Source of the DNA: Nostoc sp. WHI
GTDB taxonomy: Bacteria > Cyanobacteriota > Cyanobacteriia > Cyanobacteriales > Nostocaceae
DNA: 41,644 nt
NCBI RefSeq assembly: GCF_015714725.1
Contig: NZ_WBKM01000349.1
Span: 1-41,644, forward strand
Direction of reading: 5' to 3'
The notes under the pieces were generated by a model that searched no databases, was not told where the DNA came from, and saw only the letters and a program-made list of their open reading frames with translations. The translations under genes were made by a program, and so were the position numbers. This document shows, one piece after another, positions 1-8,625 of the stretch (position 1 is the stretch's first letter; each line of letters opens with the position of its first letter).

Positions 1-543
1 GGCCAAACCATTGCCTCTGCAAGTTCTGACAACACGGTGAAGTTGTGGAATCGCCAGGGGCAGGAGTTACAAACTCTCAAAGGTCATAGCTATTCGGTTT
101 ATAGCGTGGCATTTAGCCCCGACAGCCAAACCATTGCCTCTGCAAGTTTAGACAAGACGGTGAAGTTGTGGAATCGCCAGGGGCAGGAGTTACAAACGCT
201 CAAAGGTCATAGCAATTCGGTTTATAGCGTGGCATTTAGCCCCGACGGCCAAACCATTGCCTCTGCAAGTTCTGACAACACGGTGAAGTTGTGGAATCGC
301 CAGGGGCAGGAGTTACAAACTCTGCAAGAGTTCCATAGCTATCCGGTTTATAGCGTGGCATTTAGCCCCGACGGCCAAACCATTGCCTTTGCAAGTTCTG
401 ACAAGACGGTGAAGTTGTGGAATCTCAATTTGGATGATTTAATGGTTAAGGGTTGTGCTTGGGTGCGCGATTATTTGCAAAATAACCCCAATGTGAGCAA
501 GAGCGATCGCCATTTATGTGATGATATTGGCACACGCAGGTGA
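1..543 (+). CDS. WD40-repeat protein, C-terminal part (5' end outside window)
   Basis: The frame is open from base 1, so the gene starts upstream. What is visible is one partial and three full WD40 blades of about 41 residues. Each carries the signatures VYSVAFSPD, TIASASSD and TVKLWNRQGQELQTL. A short non-WD tail (DDLMVKGCAWVRDYL, then SDRHLCDDIG) follows and ends in TGA. WD40 propellers are protein-interaction platforms. In filamentous cyanobacteria, arrays with this kind of tail often form the C-terminus of large signalling or NLR-like proteins with NACHT, TIR or kinase N-termini. Which N-terminus applies here cannot be seen. The blades are almost identical at the DNA level, which points to recent duplication or gene conversion. 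One blade has an extra codon (LQEFHSYPVY against LKGHSYSVY). Confidence 0.9.
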   Translation, partial: GQTIASASSDNTVKLWNRQGQELQTLKGHSYSVYSVAFSPDSQTIASASLDKTVKLWNRQGQELQTLKGHSNSVYSVAFSPDGQTIASASSDNTVKLWNRQGQELQTLQEFHSYPVYSVAFSPDGQTIAFASSDKTVKLWNLNLDDLMVKGCAWVRDYLQNNPNVSKSDRHLCDDIGTRR

Positions 544-848
544 TACCATTTTGCATTGGGAATCGCTTTGGTTGATAATAGTGCGATCGCAACTGTATTC
601 TCTGCTAAACACAACCAACAAGCAAAGCTTTATAACAAAAATCGCAATGTTAGTGATAAAAATCGTGATTTTGTTGACGAAAGCTTAGATATTTACGTGC
701 GATCGCCTGTATTATTTTAAATGATGATGTTTTACTGAAGAGTTTGATGGTGCGATCGGTCATTATCGAAGCGTGCCCACAGTAAAATTTGTGGGCGCGC
801 TGATTAGTCCATATAGCCGCGACTTTAGTCTTTGGCTCCTCATTCTAA
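544..848. other. Spacer with an open-frame remnant after the WD40 stop
   Basis: No gene is confidently visible. The reading frame of the WD40 gene stays open after its TGA from 544 to a TAA at 718-720. It would encode about 58 residues of ordinary-looking protein, including ALGIALVDNSAIATVFSAKH, and it contains two HIP1-like sites. It could be the decayed tail of a longer gene or chance. The rest of the spacer (721-848) shows nothing recognisable apart from a short GTGGGC-rich inverted stretch near 772-798. Confidence 0.35.
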
Positions 849-1844
849 TTAAGCCTTTTTCAACCAGCTAAACATAGCGCGTAAATCTTTACCAACTTCC
901 TCAATTTTGTGTTCAGCTTCTTTGCGACGCAAGGCGGTAAATCCGGGTTTACCAGCTTGGTTTTCCAGAACAAATTCCCGTGCAAATTGTCCAGATTGAA
1001 TTTCGCTGAGAATCTTCTGCATTTCAGCTTTAGTTTGTTCAGTGACAATCCTTGGGCCACGGGTATAATCGCCGTATTCAGCAGTATTAGAAATACTGTC
1101 GCGCATTTTAGCTAAACCGCCTTCTACCACCAAGTCAACAATCAGCTTGACTTCATGGAGACATTCAAAATAAGCCAATTCTGGTTGATAACCAGCTTCT
1201 ACCAAAGTTTCAAATCCGGCTTTGATTAAAGCACTCAAACCACCACATAATACTGCTTGTTCGCCAAATAAATCTGTTTCGGTTTCTTCGCGGAAAGTCG
1301 TTTCAAGAATCCCGGCGCGGCTACCACCGATACCTTTAGCATAAGCCATCGCGCGATCGCGTGCCTGACCACTAGCATCTTGATAAACTGCAAATAGCGC
1401 TGGTACACCTTCCCCCTGTTCAAAAGTCCGCCGCACTAAATGCCCCGGCCCTTTTGGTGCTACCATCACCACATCTACGTTAGCAGGTGGTACAACTTGC
1501 CCAAAGTGAATATTAAATCCGTGGGCAAAAGCTAACACATTTCCTTCTTGTAGATTTGGTTCAATCTCGTTTTTGTAAATCGTTTTTTGGACTTCATCAG
1601 GTAGCAAAATCATGATCAAGTCAGCAGCATTGGCAGCATCTGCAACATTTTTCACAGTTAACCCAGATGCTTCAGCTTTTGCTACTGACTTACTACCCGG
1701 ATATAGTCCCACAATCACATTCAAACCACTATCTTTTAAATTGAGAGCATGGGCATGACCTTGAGAACCATAGCCGATGATGGCAATAGTTTTTCCAGCC
1801 AAAAGGTCTAAATTGGCATCTTCGTCATAATACATCCGGGCCAT
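849..1844 (-). CDS. ilvC: Ketol-acid reductoisomerase (class I KARI)
   Basis: It catalyses the NADPH- and Mg-dependent rearrangement and reduction of acetolactate or acetohydroxybutyrate, the second step of valine and isoleucine synthesis (also feeding leucine), in the cytoplasm. The N-terminal Rossmann motif GYGSQG lies at residues 24-29. The all-helical C-terminal domain carries the metal ligands in DLFGEQAVLCGG and ECLHEVKLIVDL. The length of 331 residues is usual for class I. I chose the ATG at 1844 (MARMYYDEDANLDLL) rather than an in-frame start seven codons upstream. An AGGAG ribosome site (1853-1857) lies 8 bases before it, and family members begin here. The gene stands alone and is transcribed divergently from the NADH dehydrogenase across a 231-base spacer. 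Confidence 0.97.
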   Translation of the reverse strand: MARMYYDEDANLDLLAGKTIAIIGYGSQGHAHALNLKDSGLNVIVGLYPGSKSVAKAEASGLTVKNVADAANAADLIMILLPDEVQKTIYKNEIEPNLQEGNVLAFAHGFNIHFGQVVPPANVDVVMVAPKGPGHLVRRTFEQGEGVPALFAVYQDASGQARDRAMAYAKGIGGSRAGILETTFREETETDLFGEQAVLCGGLSALIKAGFETLVEAGYQPELAYFECLHEVKLIVDLVVEGGLAKMRDSISNTAEYGDYTRGPRIVTEQTKAEMQKILSEIQSGQFAREFVLENQAGKPGFTALRRKEAEHKIEEVGKDLRAMFSWLKKA

Positions 1845-2075
1845 AGAAGCATCTCCTGTCAGCAAGCATCGTCATTAATTTGCAGACTTTCGATTGTACC
1901 CCAAATTGAGTAACTAAAAATCAACATTGGGCATTGGGCATTGCCCCCTTATCCCCAACCCTCCGTTCCCTCGTGGTTACAGATGTAAAAAGCTATACAG
2001 AACCAATGACGACAATTTTGATATAAAATTTGTAAAGAATAGTTACAGCACTCCTTACCCAGGGAAATATTTCTT

Positions 2076-3437
2076 ATGGTAAATTCACTTGACAATAATC
2101 CACCCCATCAAGTAGTTATTGTTGGCGGTGGTTTTGGTGGACTTTATGCTGCAAAAACACTCGCGAAGGCGGCGGTAAACGTTACTCTAATCGATAAACG
2201 CAACTTTCATCTATTTCAACCTCTCTTATACCAAGTTGCCACAGGTACCCTATCTCCTGCTGATATTTCCTCACCCTTGCGTTCCATACTGAGTAAGAGC
2301 AAGAATACAAAAGTGCTGCTAGGAGAGGTGAATAATATTGATCCACAAGCACAAAAAGTGCTTGTAGGTGACGAAGCAATACCTTACGATACGTTAATTG
2401 TTGCTACAGGCGCCAAGCATTCTTATTTTGGTAAAGACAGCTGGGAAGAATTCGCCCCAGGCTTGAAAACCGTAGAAGATGCCATAGGAATGCGTCGTCG
2501 AATCTTTACGGCGTTTGAAGCCGCAGAAAAAGAAACTGATCCAGAAAAACGCCGTGCTTGGTTAACTTTTGTAATTGTTGGTGGTGGCCCTACTGGTGTA
2601 GAATTGGCAGGCGCGATCGCAGAATTGGCAAACCAAACTCTCAAAGAAGATTTCCGCAACATCGACACATCGGAAGCCAATATTTTGTTATTAGAAGGTT
2701 TGGATCGGATTCTGCCACCCTTTGCATCAGAGTTATCACAAGAAGCAGAAGTATCTCTGACGCGGTTGGGGGTGATTGTCCAAACAAAAACATTGGTAAC
2801 GAATATTGAGAACGATATTGTTACCCTCAAACAAGGCGATGAAGTGAAAGAAATTGCCTCAAAAACCGTATTATGGGCAGCAGGTGTGAAAGCTTCAGCA
2901 ATGGGAAAAGTGCTAGCAGAACACACAGGTGCCGAATGCGATCGCGCTGGACGGATTATCGTTGAATCTGACTTGAGTATTAAGGGACATCCCAATATTT
3001 TTGTAATTGGCGACTTAGCAAATTTTTCTCATCAAAATAGTAAACCACTACCTGGTGTTGCACCTGTAGCAACCCAACAAGGAGAATATGTAGCAAAACT
3101 AGTCCAAAAGCGGCTTGCAGGTAACAGTTTACCACCCTTTTCTTATGTTGATCGCGGTAGTTTAGCGATGATTGGGCATAATTCTGCCGTGGTAGATTTG
3201 GGCTTTATCAAGCTTAAAGGTTTCTTTGCATGGCTGTTTTGGCTGTTGATTCACGTTTACTTTTTAATTGAATTTGACAACAAATTAATAGTGACAATTC
3301 AGTGGGCATGGAACTATTTCAGCCGTAATCGTGGAGCAAGATTGATTACAGGTCAAGAATCACTCACGCCGTTCGGAATTGGCGATGGTAAAGGTTATTA
3401 CACATCAGCGAGTAATAAACAGCCGATAAATGTCTAG
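2076..3437 (+). CDS. ndh: Type II NADH dehydrogenase (NDH-2), FAD-dependent
   Basis: It is a single-subunit, non-proton-pumping NAD(P)H:quinone oxidoreductase expected on the inner face of the cytoplasmic or thylakoid membrane. The FAD-binding dinucleotide fold is at the N-terminus (VVIVGGGFGG, residues 13-22). The NADH-binding fold is in the middle (VIVGGGPTG, about residues 166-174). An ATG-like FAD motif is in IFVIGDLAN. The C-terminal section is rich in aromatic and hydrophobic residues (FFAWLFWLLIHVYFLIEF) and probably anchors the protein to the membrane. At 453 residues it fits the family. The start ATG follows the weak ribosome site AGGGAAAT. Filamentous cyanobacteria usually have several NDH-2 paralogues, and which one this is cannot be told from the sequence. 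Confidence 0.93.
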   Translation: MVNSLDNNPPHQVVIVGGGFGGLYAAKTLAKAAVNVTLIDKRNFHLFQPLLYQVATGTLSPADISSPLRSILSKSKNTKVLLGEVNNIDPQAQKVLVGDEAIPYDTLIVATGAKHSYFGKDSWEEFAPGLKTVEDAIGMRRRIFTAFEAAEKETDPEKRRAWLTFVIVGGGPTGVELAGAIAELANQTLKEDFRNIDTSEANILLLEGLDRILPPFASELSQEAEVSLTRLGVIVQTKTLVTNIENDIVTLKQGDEVKEIASKTVLWAAGVKASAMGKVLAEHTGAECDRAGRIIVESDLSIKGHPNIFVIGDLANFSHQNSKPLPGVAPVATQQGEYVAKLVQKRLAGNSLPPFSYVDRGSLAMIGHNSAVVDLGFIKLKGFFAWLFWLLIHVYFLIEFDNKLIVTIQWAWNYFSRNRGARLITGQESLTPFGIGDGKGYYTSASNKQPINV

Positions 3438-3464
3438 TTGATTATGGGGCATTGGGCAATTCAA

Positions 3465-3503
3465 TTTTGGATTTTGGATTAAATTTCAATCTAAAATCCA
3501 AAA
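3465..3503. terminator. Stem-loop downstream of ndh
   Basis: The arms TTTTGGATTTTGGATT (3465-3480) and AATCTAAAATCCAAAA (3488-3503) pair with one mismatch around a 7-base loop. The same TAAAATCTAAAATCC wording recurs at 9881-9927 and 23096-23125, so this is a dispersed repeat. It may act as a terminator or mRNA-stabilising hairpin. No clean U-run follows, so termination is only a guess. Confidence 0.45.
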
Positions 3504-3582
3504 TCTAAAATCTAAAATTCTTACTCCCCGCCCTTATAAATTAGCAGTAAGCTATTTTAGGGCGTTTTTCATAATTTACATA

Positions 3583-4818
3583 ATGGCAACTATTAACGAC
3601 AACTACCTGAAGCTGAAAGCGGGTTATCTGTTTCCAGAAATTGCTCGTCGGGTGAATGTCTTTGCACAAGCGAATCCTGATGCTAAAATTATCCGACTGG
3701 GCATTGGCGATGTTACCGAACCTCTGCCGGAGGCTTGCCGCACAGCGATGATTAAAGCTGTAGAGGAAATGGGCGATCGCAACACCTTCAAAGGCTACGG
3801 CCCAGAGCAAGGTTATGCTTGGTTACGAGAAAAAATTGCTACTCAAGATTTCCAAGGGCGGGGAGCTGCGATCGATGCCTCAGAAATCTTTATCTCCGAC
3901 GGTTCCAAGTGCGACAGTGGCAACATTTTGGAGATTTTTGGTCATGACAATATAATTGCCGTTACTGACCCCGTTTATCCCGTATATGTAGATACGAATG
4001 TAATGGTGGGAAATACGGGGAATGCCAACGAGAAAGGCGAATTTGAGGGTTTAGTCTATTTGCCAATTACGGCTGACAACAATTTCACCGCAGAGATTCC
4101 CTCAAAGAAAGTTGATTTAATTTATCTTTGCTTCCCCAATAATCCCACTGGCGCAACTGCTACGAAGGAATATCTCAAGACATGGGTGGACTATGCCAAA
4201 GCGAATAACTCGATTATTTTCTTTGATGCAGCCTACGAAGCCTACATTACCGATCCGTCGATTCCCCACTCAATTTATGAAATTGAAGGTGCAAGGGAAG
4301 TTGCGATCGAATTTCGTTCTTTCTCCAAAAATGCAGGTTTTACGGGAACTCGCTGTGCATTAACTGTTGTACCAAAAACACTCACAGGAAAAGCTGCCGA
4401 TGGTTCCGATGTGGAACTATGGAAACTGTGGAATCGCCGCCAGTCCACCAAATTTAATGGCGTGTCCTACATCGTCCAACGGGGAGCCGAAGCAGTTTAC
4501 TCTGAAGAAGGACAGGCACAAATTAAGGGATTGGTTAGTTTCTATCTAGAAAACGCCAAAATTATCCGCGAGAAACTCACAGCCGCCGGATTAGCGGTGT
4601 ATGGTGGCGTGAATGCACCTTATGTCTGGGTGAAAACGCCTAATGGTTTATCAAGTTGGGAATTCTTTGATAAGTTATTGCAAACTGTTAACGTTGTGGG
4701 AACACCCGGTTCTGGCTTTGGTGCTGCGGGTGAAGGTTTCTTCCGCATTTCGGCGTTTAACAGTCGGGAGAATGTCGAAGAGGCGATGAAGCGGATTGCT
4801 GAGAAATTTCAGGTGTAA
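3583..4818 (+). CDS. dapL: LL-diaminopimelate aminotransferase
   Basis: It is a PLP enzyme that converts tetrahydrodipicolinate directly to LL-diaminopimelate, the short lysine/peptidoglycan route used by cyanobacteria, plants and chlamydiae. The sequence is a fold-type I class I/II aminotransferase of 411 residues, the normal length. It opens with NDNYLKLKAGYLFPEIARRV, typical of DapL. GIGDVTEPLP and YPVYVDTNVM follow, then CFPNNPTGAT, the aspartate of FFDAAYEAYI, and the Schiff-base lysine in SFSKNAGFTGTRC (about K249). ATGGCAACTATTAAC is the evident start, and no strong ribosome site is seen. It lies on the same strand as ndh but is separated from it by a hairpin repeat, so it is probably an independent transcript. 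Confidence 0.96.
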   Translation: MATINDNYLKLKAGYLFPEIARRVNVFAQANPDAKIIRLGIGDVTEPLPEACRTAMIKAVEEMGDRNTFKGYGPEQGYAWLREKIATQDFQGRGAAIDASEIFISDGSKCDSGNILEIFGHDNIIAVTDPVYPVYVDTNVMVGNTGNANEKGEFEGLVYLPITADNNFTAEIPSKKVDLIYLCFPNNPTGATATKEYLKTWVDYAKANNSIIFFDAAYEAYITDPSIPHSIYEIEGAREVAIEFRSFSKNAGFTGTRCALTVVPKTLTGKAADGSDVELWKLWNRRQSTKFNGVSYIVQRGAEAVYSEEGQAQIKGLVSFYLENAKIIREKLTAAGLAVYGGVNAPYVWVKTPNGLSSWEFFDKLLQTVNVVGTPGSGFGAAGEGFFRISAFNSRENVEEAMKRIAEKFQV

Positions 4819-4921
4819 AGCGATCGCTTTTAGCCGCTTTTGTTAAACTCAATCTATTAATCTAAAGGTTACGGTGGGCTGTATTATCCACCGCAACCTG
4901 ATAATTATTTATATTTTAGTT

Positions 4922-5560
4922 ATGACTGCTGCCATCCCCGTTTTCAAAGCTGTTAGCCAGATGCAGTTAGCACCTGGTAGCACCGTGACCATTCCAGATG
5001 TTAGCTGGGAAGAATTTGAATCTATTTTAAAAGAATTGGGAGAAAAAAGAACTACACGAATTGCCTATAGCCTGGGTACTTTAGAAATTATGGCTCCCTT
5101 ACCAGAACATGAAATACCTAAAGATTTAATTTCTGATATTGTCAAAATATTGCTGAAGGCTAAAGATATTAGATATCAACCTTTTGGTTCCACCACCTTT
5201 AAACGGCAAGGTGTAGCAGGAGTTGAACCTGATGCTTGCTTTTATATTCAGAATTATCAACGGATGATTGGTCATCGCCGTTTACAACCTGATGATCCGC
5301 CGCCAGATTTAGCGATTGAAACTGATGTCACATCGACAACTACTCTTGATGCTTATGAAGCGATTGGAGTCTCAGAACTATGGGTTTACGATCGCGGGAG
5401 CCTTTCTATTTATTTGCTGAAAGATGGGAAGTACATAAAATCTAATACCAATCCTAATTTTGAAGATATAGCTATTACTCAAATTATACCGGCTGCTGTG
5501 GAACGTAGTTGGCAAGTCGGAAGTTTTCAAGCTTTGAAAGAATTGGAAGCAATGATTTAG
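4922..5560 (+). CDS. Uma2-family putative endonuclease (DUF820)
   Basis: This is a PD-(D/E)XK-fold protein of the Uma2 family, which is greatly expanded in cyanobacteria and whose cellular role is largely unknown. Family landmarks are the N-terminal VSWEEFESILKELG, LEIMAPLPEHE, and the predicted active-site acids in GVEPDACFYI and PPDLAIETDVTS. ELWVYDRGSLSIYLL follows these. An upstream GTG (4874) is in frame, but the ATG at 4922 (MTAAIPVFKAV) is the more likely start. It places the first conserved helix at the usual distance and gives 212 residues. A second, divergent Uma2 gene lies 1.3 kb downstream, with a HEPN-motif gene between them. No substrate can be assigned. Confidence 0.88.
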   Translation: MTAAIPVFKAVSQMQLAPGSTVTIPDVSWEEFESILKELGEKRTTRIAYSLGTLEIMAPLPEHEIPKDLISDIVKILLKAKDIRYQPFGSTTFKRQGVAGVEPDACFYIQNYQRMIGHRRLQPDDPPPDLAIETDVTSTTTLDAYEAIGVSELWVYDRGSLSIYLLKDGKYIKSNTNPNFEDIAITQIIPAAVERSWQVGSFQALKELEAMI

Positions 5561-5747
5561 TAAATAAAAATAAGCAGTATAAGGTGCGATCGCATTTCGG
5601 GAAATGGTGAGAGAAATGGCGAGTTAAACAGTTCAGCAAATTACGGAAAACTTTAAGGTGTAGGTTTGTTGGGCATCAGTTTTGGTATCTTAACGGTTAT
5701 AGTTAAAGTTACCTAACTAGCAATACTTAGAGGAGTAAGATTAGTAA

Positions 5748-6689
5748 ATGCCAAGTAATCATTTACCAAAAACAAGATACGAAATAGCAGACAAACCTAA
5801 ACTTAGACCCTATGGCTCAAAGGTTGATATTATTCTTGGTGATACCCATCAGTTTGGTTTTGATGGAGAAAGTTGTCTCATTTTGGGCAATGATCTGATT
5901 GTTCGTCTGATTCCTCGCCAAAATAAAAAGTTTGAATTTCAGAAATTTACAGCCTATTTAGAAGGTTTTGCTACTGCTAGCGAAGCAGAGGAGGCTGGTT
6001 TAAAGTTTGCAATGTCAGTTTTGTGGGCAGCAGTCTCATTAAAATGTCCACTGCGGTTAGAATATCACACTCCACTGCCATGTGTAGTATATGATCGGAC
6101 TCTACACGAAGGGATGCTGATGGGGATAGAATTTCGTGGTATGTCAACTAGTGGAGCAAACCTAGTTGTTGAAGTAGTGGAGCAAACTTTCACTTCTAAT
6201 ATCCCAATTAATAATAAACGGCTGCTCGTCTCAATGGAGCTTTTTGCCGCAGCTCGTTTAGAGGCGACAGAACGTGCAAGATTTGTTGGTCTTGTATCAG
6301 CACTTGAGCCATTAGCTGAACAGAAAAAATTTGAATACCCAGATTTAAAAAAAATTGTAAAAGATACCTTAAATAAGGTGCAAGATTCACTGGATTTACC
6401 TGATGATATAAAGCGATCGCTCGAAGGGAGTATCAGTAATCTAACGCGTGAATCTGTCTCACACGCTATTAAACGTCTTTTTATAACTCATTTAACTGAG
6501 GACAAAATGGCATTAAAAATTCTGGACGAAGCTTATGCAATCCGCAGCAAGATTCTACATGAAGGGGCTTTCTATCCAGATTTACGCGATAAAAGTTATA
6601 AAATTGAAGACGTTATACGCCGTCTCTACTCTGCCATAGTCGGATACGAACTTCGTGACCCAGCAATCACATATACAAATAATGATTAG
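5748..6689 (+). CDS. Hypothetical protein with C-terminal Apea-like HEPN motif
   Basis: I do not recognise the first 200 residues of this 313-residue protein. They look like a mixed alpha/beta domain (VDIILGDTHQFGFDGESCLILGN, then CPLRLEYHTPLPCVVYD). The C-terminal third is helical and contains AYAIRSKILHEG, the R-x4-H signature of HEPN RNase or nucleotide-binding domains, most like the Apea-HEPN subtype. It is followed by a helix, VIRRLYSAIVGYELR. HEPN proteins are often RNases in toxin-antitoxin, abortive-infection or CRISPR systems, but many act in other roles. AGGAG (5731-5735) lies 12 bases before the ATG. No antitoxin-like gene is attached. Both neighbours encode Uma2 nucleases, each more than 150 bases away, so an operon is uncertain. 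Confidence 0.8.
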   Translation: MPSNHLPKTRYEIADKPKLRPYGSKVDIILGDTHQFGFDGESCLILGNDLIVRLIPRQNKKFEFQKFTAYLEGFATASEAEEAGLKFAMSVLWAAVSLKCPLRLEYHTPLPCVVYDRTLHEGMLMGIEFRGMSTSGANLVVEVVEQTFTSNIPINNKRLLVSMELFAAARLEATERARFVGLVSALEPLAEQKKFEYPDLKKIVKDTLNKVQDSLDLPDDIKRSLEGSISNLTRESVSHAIKRLFITHLTEDKMALKILDEAYAIRSKILHEGAFYPDLRDKSYKIEDVIRRLYSAIVGYELRDPAITYTNND

Positions 6690-6851
6690 CCTTGAGATGA
6701 GCAGTTAAATTAAAGGTTCGATTTTACAGGGTAGATAAAATGCGATCGCACTCATTTAATCTTCAAAGATGGCACTGATCTATCTGAGGTGCGAGTTAAA
6801 ATGAGTGGAATATCTCAAAGAACTGAATATTTATAGCTAAAGGAGAAAACT

Positions 6852-7535
6852 ATGACTTCTGCGATCGCTTCTGACACGCCTTTGGCAAAATCATTACCTA
6901 CAAACATAACTATACTTCAAGGCATTCACTGGGATACCTATCAGAATTTAGTGCGAGACTTGGAGTCACAACCAGGAACGCGACTGACTTATGATGATGG
7001 AACTTTGGAGATTATGATGCCGCTACCACCACACGAACGTTATAAACGATTATTGGGTCGTTTTGTTGAAGCTACTACGGAAGAGTTAGGAATTGAAATT
7101 TGCAGTTTAGGTTCTACAACTTGGACACGAGAAGATTTACGAAAGGGTTTAGAGCCAGATGAGTGTTATTACATTCAAAATGAGTTAGCTGTGCGCGGTA
7201 AGGATGCGATTAATTTGACAATTGATCCACCCCCAGATTTGGCGATTGAGGTTGATAGTACCACCAGTTCGATGAATCGGATGGGTATTTATGCGGCGTT
7301 GGGTGTGCCAGAGGTGTGGCGTTTTGATCGTGAGATTTTGACAATTTGCAGTTTGGTTAATGATGACTATCAACCCCGTGAGGTGTCGTTAGTATTGCCT
7401 ATGTTTGATGCTGCTGTGCTGATGAAGTTTTTGGAGTTAAGTTTAACGATGGGGGAAACGAGCTTAATTCGTCATCTGCGTCAATGGGTAAGGGAACAGT
7501 TAGCAAAATCATCAACAGTAGTAGAGGAAAATTAA
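6852..7535 (+). CDS. Uma2-family putative endonuclease (DUF820)
   Basis: This is the second PD-(D/E)XK Uma2 protein of the window, 227 residues. It has GIHWDTYQNLVRDLE, LEIMMPLPPHERYKRLLGRF, the acidic motif GLEPDECYYI, PPDLAIEVDSTTSS, and VPEVWRFDREILTIC. A strong ribosome site (AGGAG at 6841-6845) stands 6 bases before the ATG, whose first codons contain a HIP1 octamer. It is only distantly similar to the copy at 4922, so the two are not a recent duplication. The C-terminal 40 residues (a helix ending in REQLAKSSTVVEEN) go beyond the usual family core. The function is unknown beyond the nuclease fold. Confidence 0.9.
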   Translation: MTSAIASDTPLAKSLPTNITILQGIHWDTYQNLVRDLESQPGTRLTYDDGTLEIMMPLPPHERYKRLLGRFVEATTEELGIEICSLGSTTWTREDLRKGLEPDECYYIQNELAVRGKDAINLTIDPPPDLAIEVDSTTSSMNRMGIYAALGVPEVWRFDREILTICSLVNDDYQPREVSLVLPMFDAAVLMKFLELSLTMGETSLIRHLRQWVREQLAKSSTVVEEN

Positions 7536-7585
7536 TGAGTATTTTAGTTGAGCAGGTTTTAACCGAGTCTGTTGTGCGATCGCCT

Positions 7586-7882
7586 TCATCTTCTGCTTGC
7601 CAAGTTAGCGTTTTGGGTAAGTTTGGCAGAATGACTTTCTGGCTCTGAATACATAGCAAATAATTCACTAAAAACCTCTTCCCCATTAATTTCTCCACTA
7701 CTAACAAATCGTTCTACCTCAACCGAACCATCCTCAAAAAATTCCACTTCCCATCGCTCTCCAGCCACAGCTACATTCACCATAATGGTTTCATCCCGAT
7801 GATGGGCTAGAGTGTAACTAATTCTCTCTTGTTCCAATTGATTTAGAAAGATAACTAATTTGCCAAATCCATGATTCTTCAT
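7586..7882 (-). CDS. Small hypothetical protein
   Basis: This 98-residue protein is not recognised by name. An AGAGG ribosome site lies just upstream of the ATG at 7882. The first 70 residues look like a compact alpha/beta domain: a helix (FLNQLEQERISYTLAHH) followed by strands MVNVAVAGERWEVEFFEDGSVEVERFVS. The last 20 residues look disordered. Composition and frame favour real coding over the overlapping minus-strand frame at 7399-7707. It converges with the Uma2 gene, which ends 51 bases away. It may be of the type found as small conserved proteins in Nostocales. No catalytic motif is visible. Confidence 0.7.
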   Translation of the reverse strand: MKNHGFGKLVIFLNQLEQERISYTLAHHRDETIMVNVAVAGERWEVEFFEDGSVEVERFVSSGEINGEEVFSELFAMYSEPESHSAKLTQNANLASRR

Positions 7883-7957
7883 TTGTCAAACCTCTTATCA
7901 CTTAATAACTTACGAATAACTTTAAAACTTGCTTAAATCAGTATCTCTCTCATTTCT

Positions 7958-8356
7958 CTACCTCCATAATCTGGCAAGAAGTACCCCTAACTGAACACTG
8001 ATAATTCCGAAGATGGCGCTGCCAGCCCAGTAGAGAGTTGTTGTTAACAAAGTGCTATTACGTAATAAGGAGATAGTATCTAAACCGTAGGTAGAGAAAG
8101 TTGTATATGCTCCTAAAAATCCTGTTGTTATTAATAACCGCATTTCTGGGGAAATAATTGCCACCTTCTCTACAGCCAGGGTAGCGAAAAATCCCATTGC
8201 TAAACAACCGCTAAGATTAATAAAAAAAGTACCATAAGGAAAACTGCTGCCGAAGCGTTGGGCAAACCACAATGTCAGATAGTAGCGACTTAAAGCACCT
8301 GCGATCGCACCCAAACTAATAGCGATCGCATTGCGAATGTCTTCTTGTTGTAGCAT
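7958..8356 (-). CDS. crcB: CrcB/Fluc-type fluoride exporter
   Basis: It is a small membrane channel that exports fluoride and functions as an antiparallel dimer. The 132 residues form four transmembrane segments. Hallmarks are GAIAGALSRYYL, the conserved asparagine in YGTFFINLSGCLAMGF, and GFLGAYTTFSTYGLD, with the Phe/Ser-Thr track residues that line the fluoride pore. I chose the ATG at 8356. The longer frame would need a TTG two codons earlier, and no well-placed ribosome site decides between them. I looked upstream for a fluoride riboswitch and did not recognise one. The gene stands apart from its neighbours. Confidence 0.92.
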   Translation of the reverse strand: MLQQEDIRNAIAISLGAIAGALSRYYLTLWFAQRFGSSFPYGTFFINLSGCLAMGFFATLAVEKVAIISPEMRLLITTGFLGAYTTFSTYGLDTISLLRNSTLLTTTLYWAGSAIFGIISVQLGVLLARLWR

Positions 8357-8625
8357 ATTCAATTTTTTGTCTAATCATCTCCTTGTGTGATTTAACTTGG
8401 TCAAGTGTTAACAAGTCAAGTAATGTCTAATAACAAGCGGCTACGTATTATAATATAAGAGTGCAGTTTTCATCCAACACTAAACTTTGCAACTTACGAG
8501 ATGAAATTTGGCAGCGAGGGCTTAAATTAATCTCATCACTATTTTTAGCGTTGTTCATACCGCAAAGTACGAATACCTCTGATATTAATTAATAGCTTGC
8601 AAACAACAGATATCCCTTGTAAATT

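Noticed and set aside
7535..7648. 37-codon frame overlapping the Uma2 stop codon (TAATG)
   Set aside because: It has no own ribosome site and overlaps the opposite gene. It is probably chance.
7399..7707. 102-codon minus-strand frame
   Set aside because: It overlaps the Uma2 gene antisense and the better-supported small gene at 7586-7882. Its composition is not protein-like.
8357..8625. Possible fluoride riboswitch upstream of crcB
   Set aside because: I looked on the minus strand for the conserved crcB-motif blocks and did not find a convincing set.
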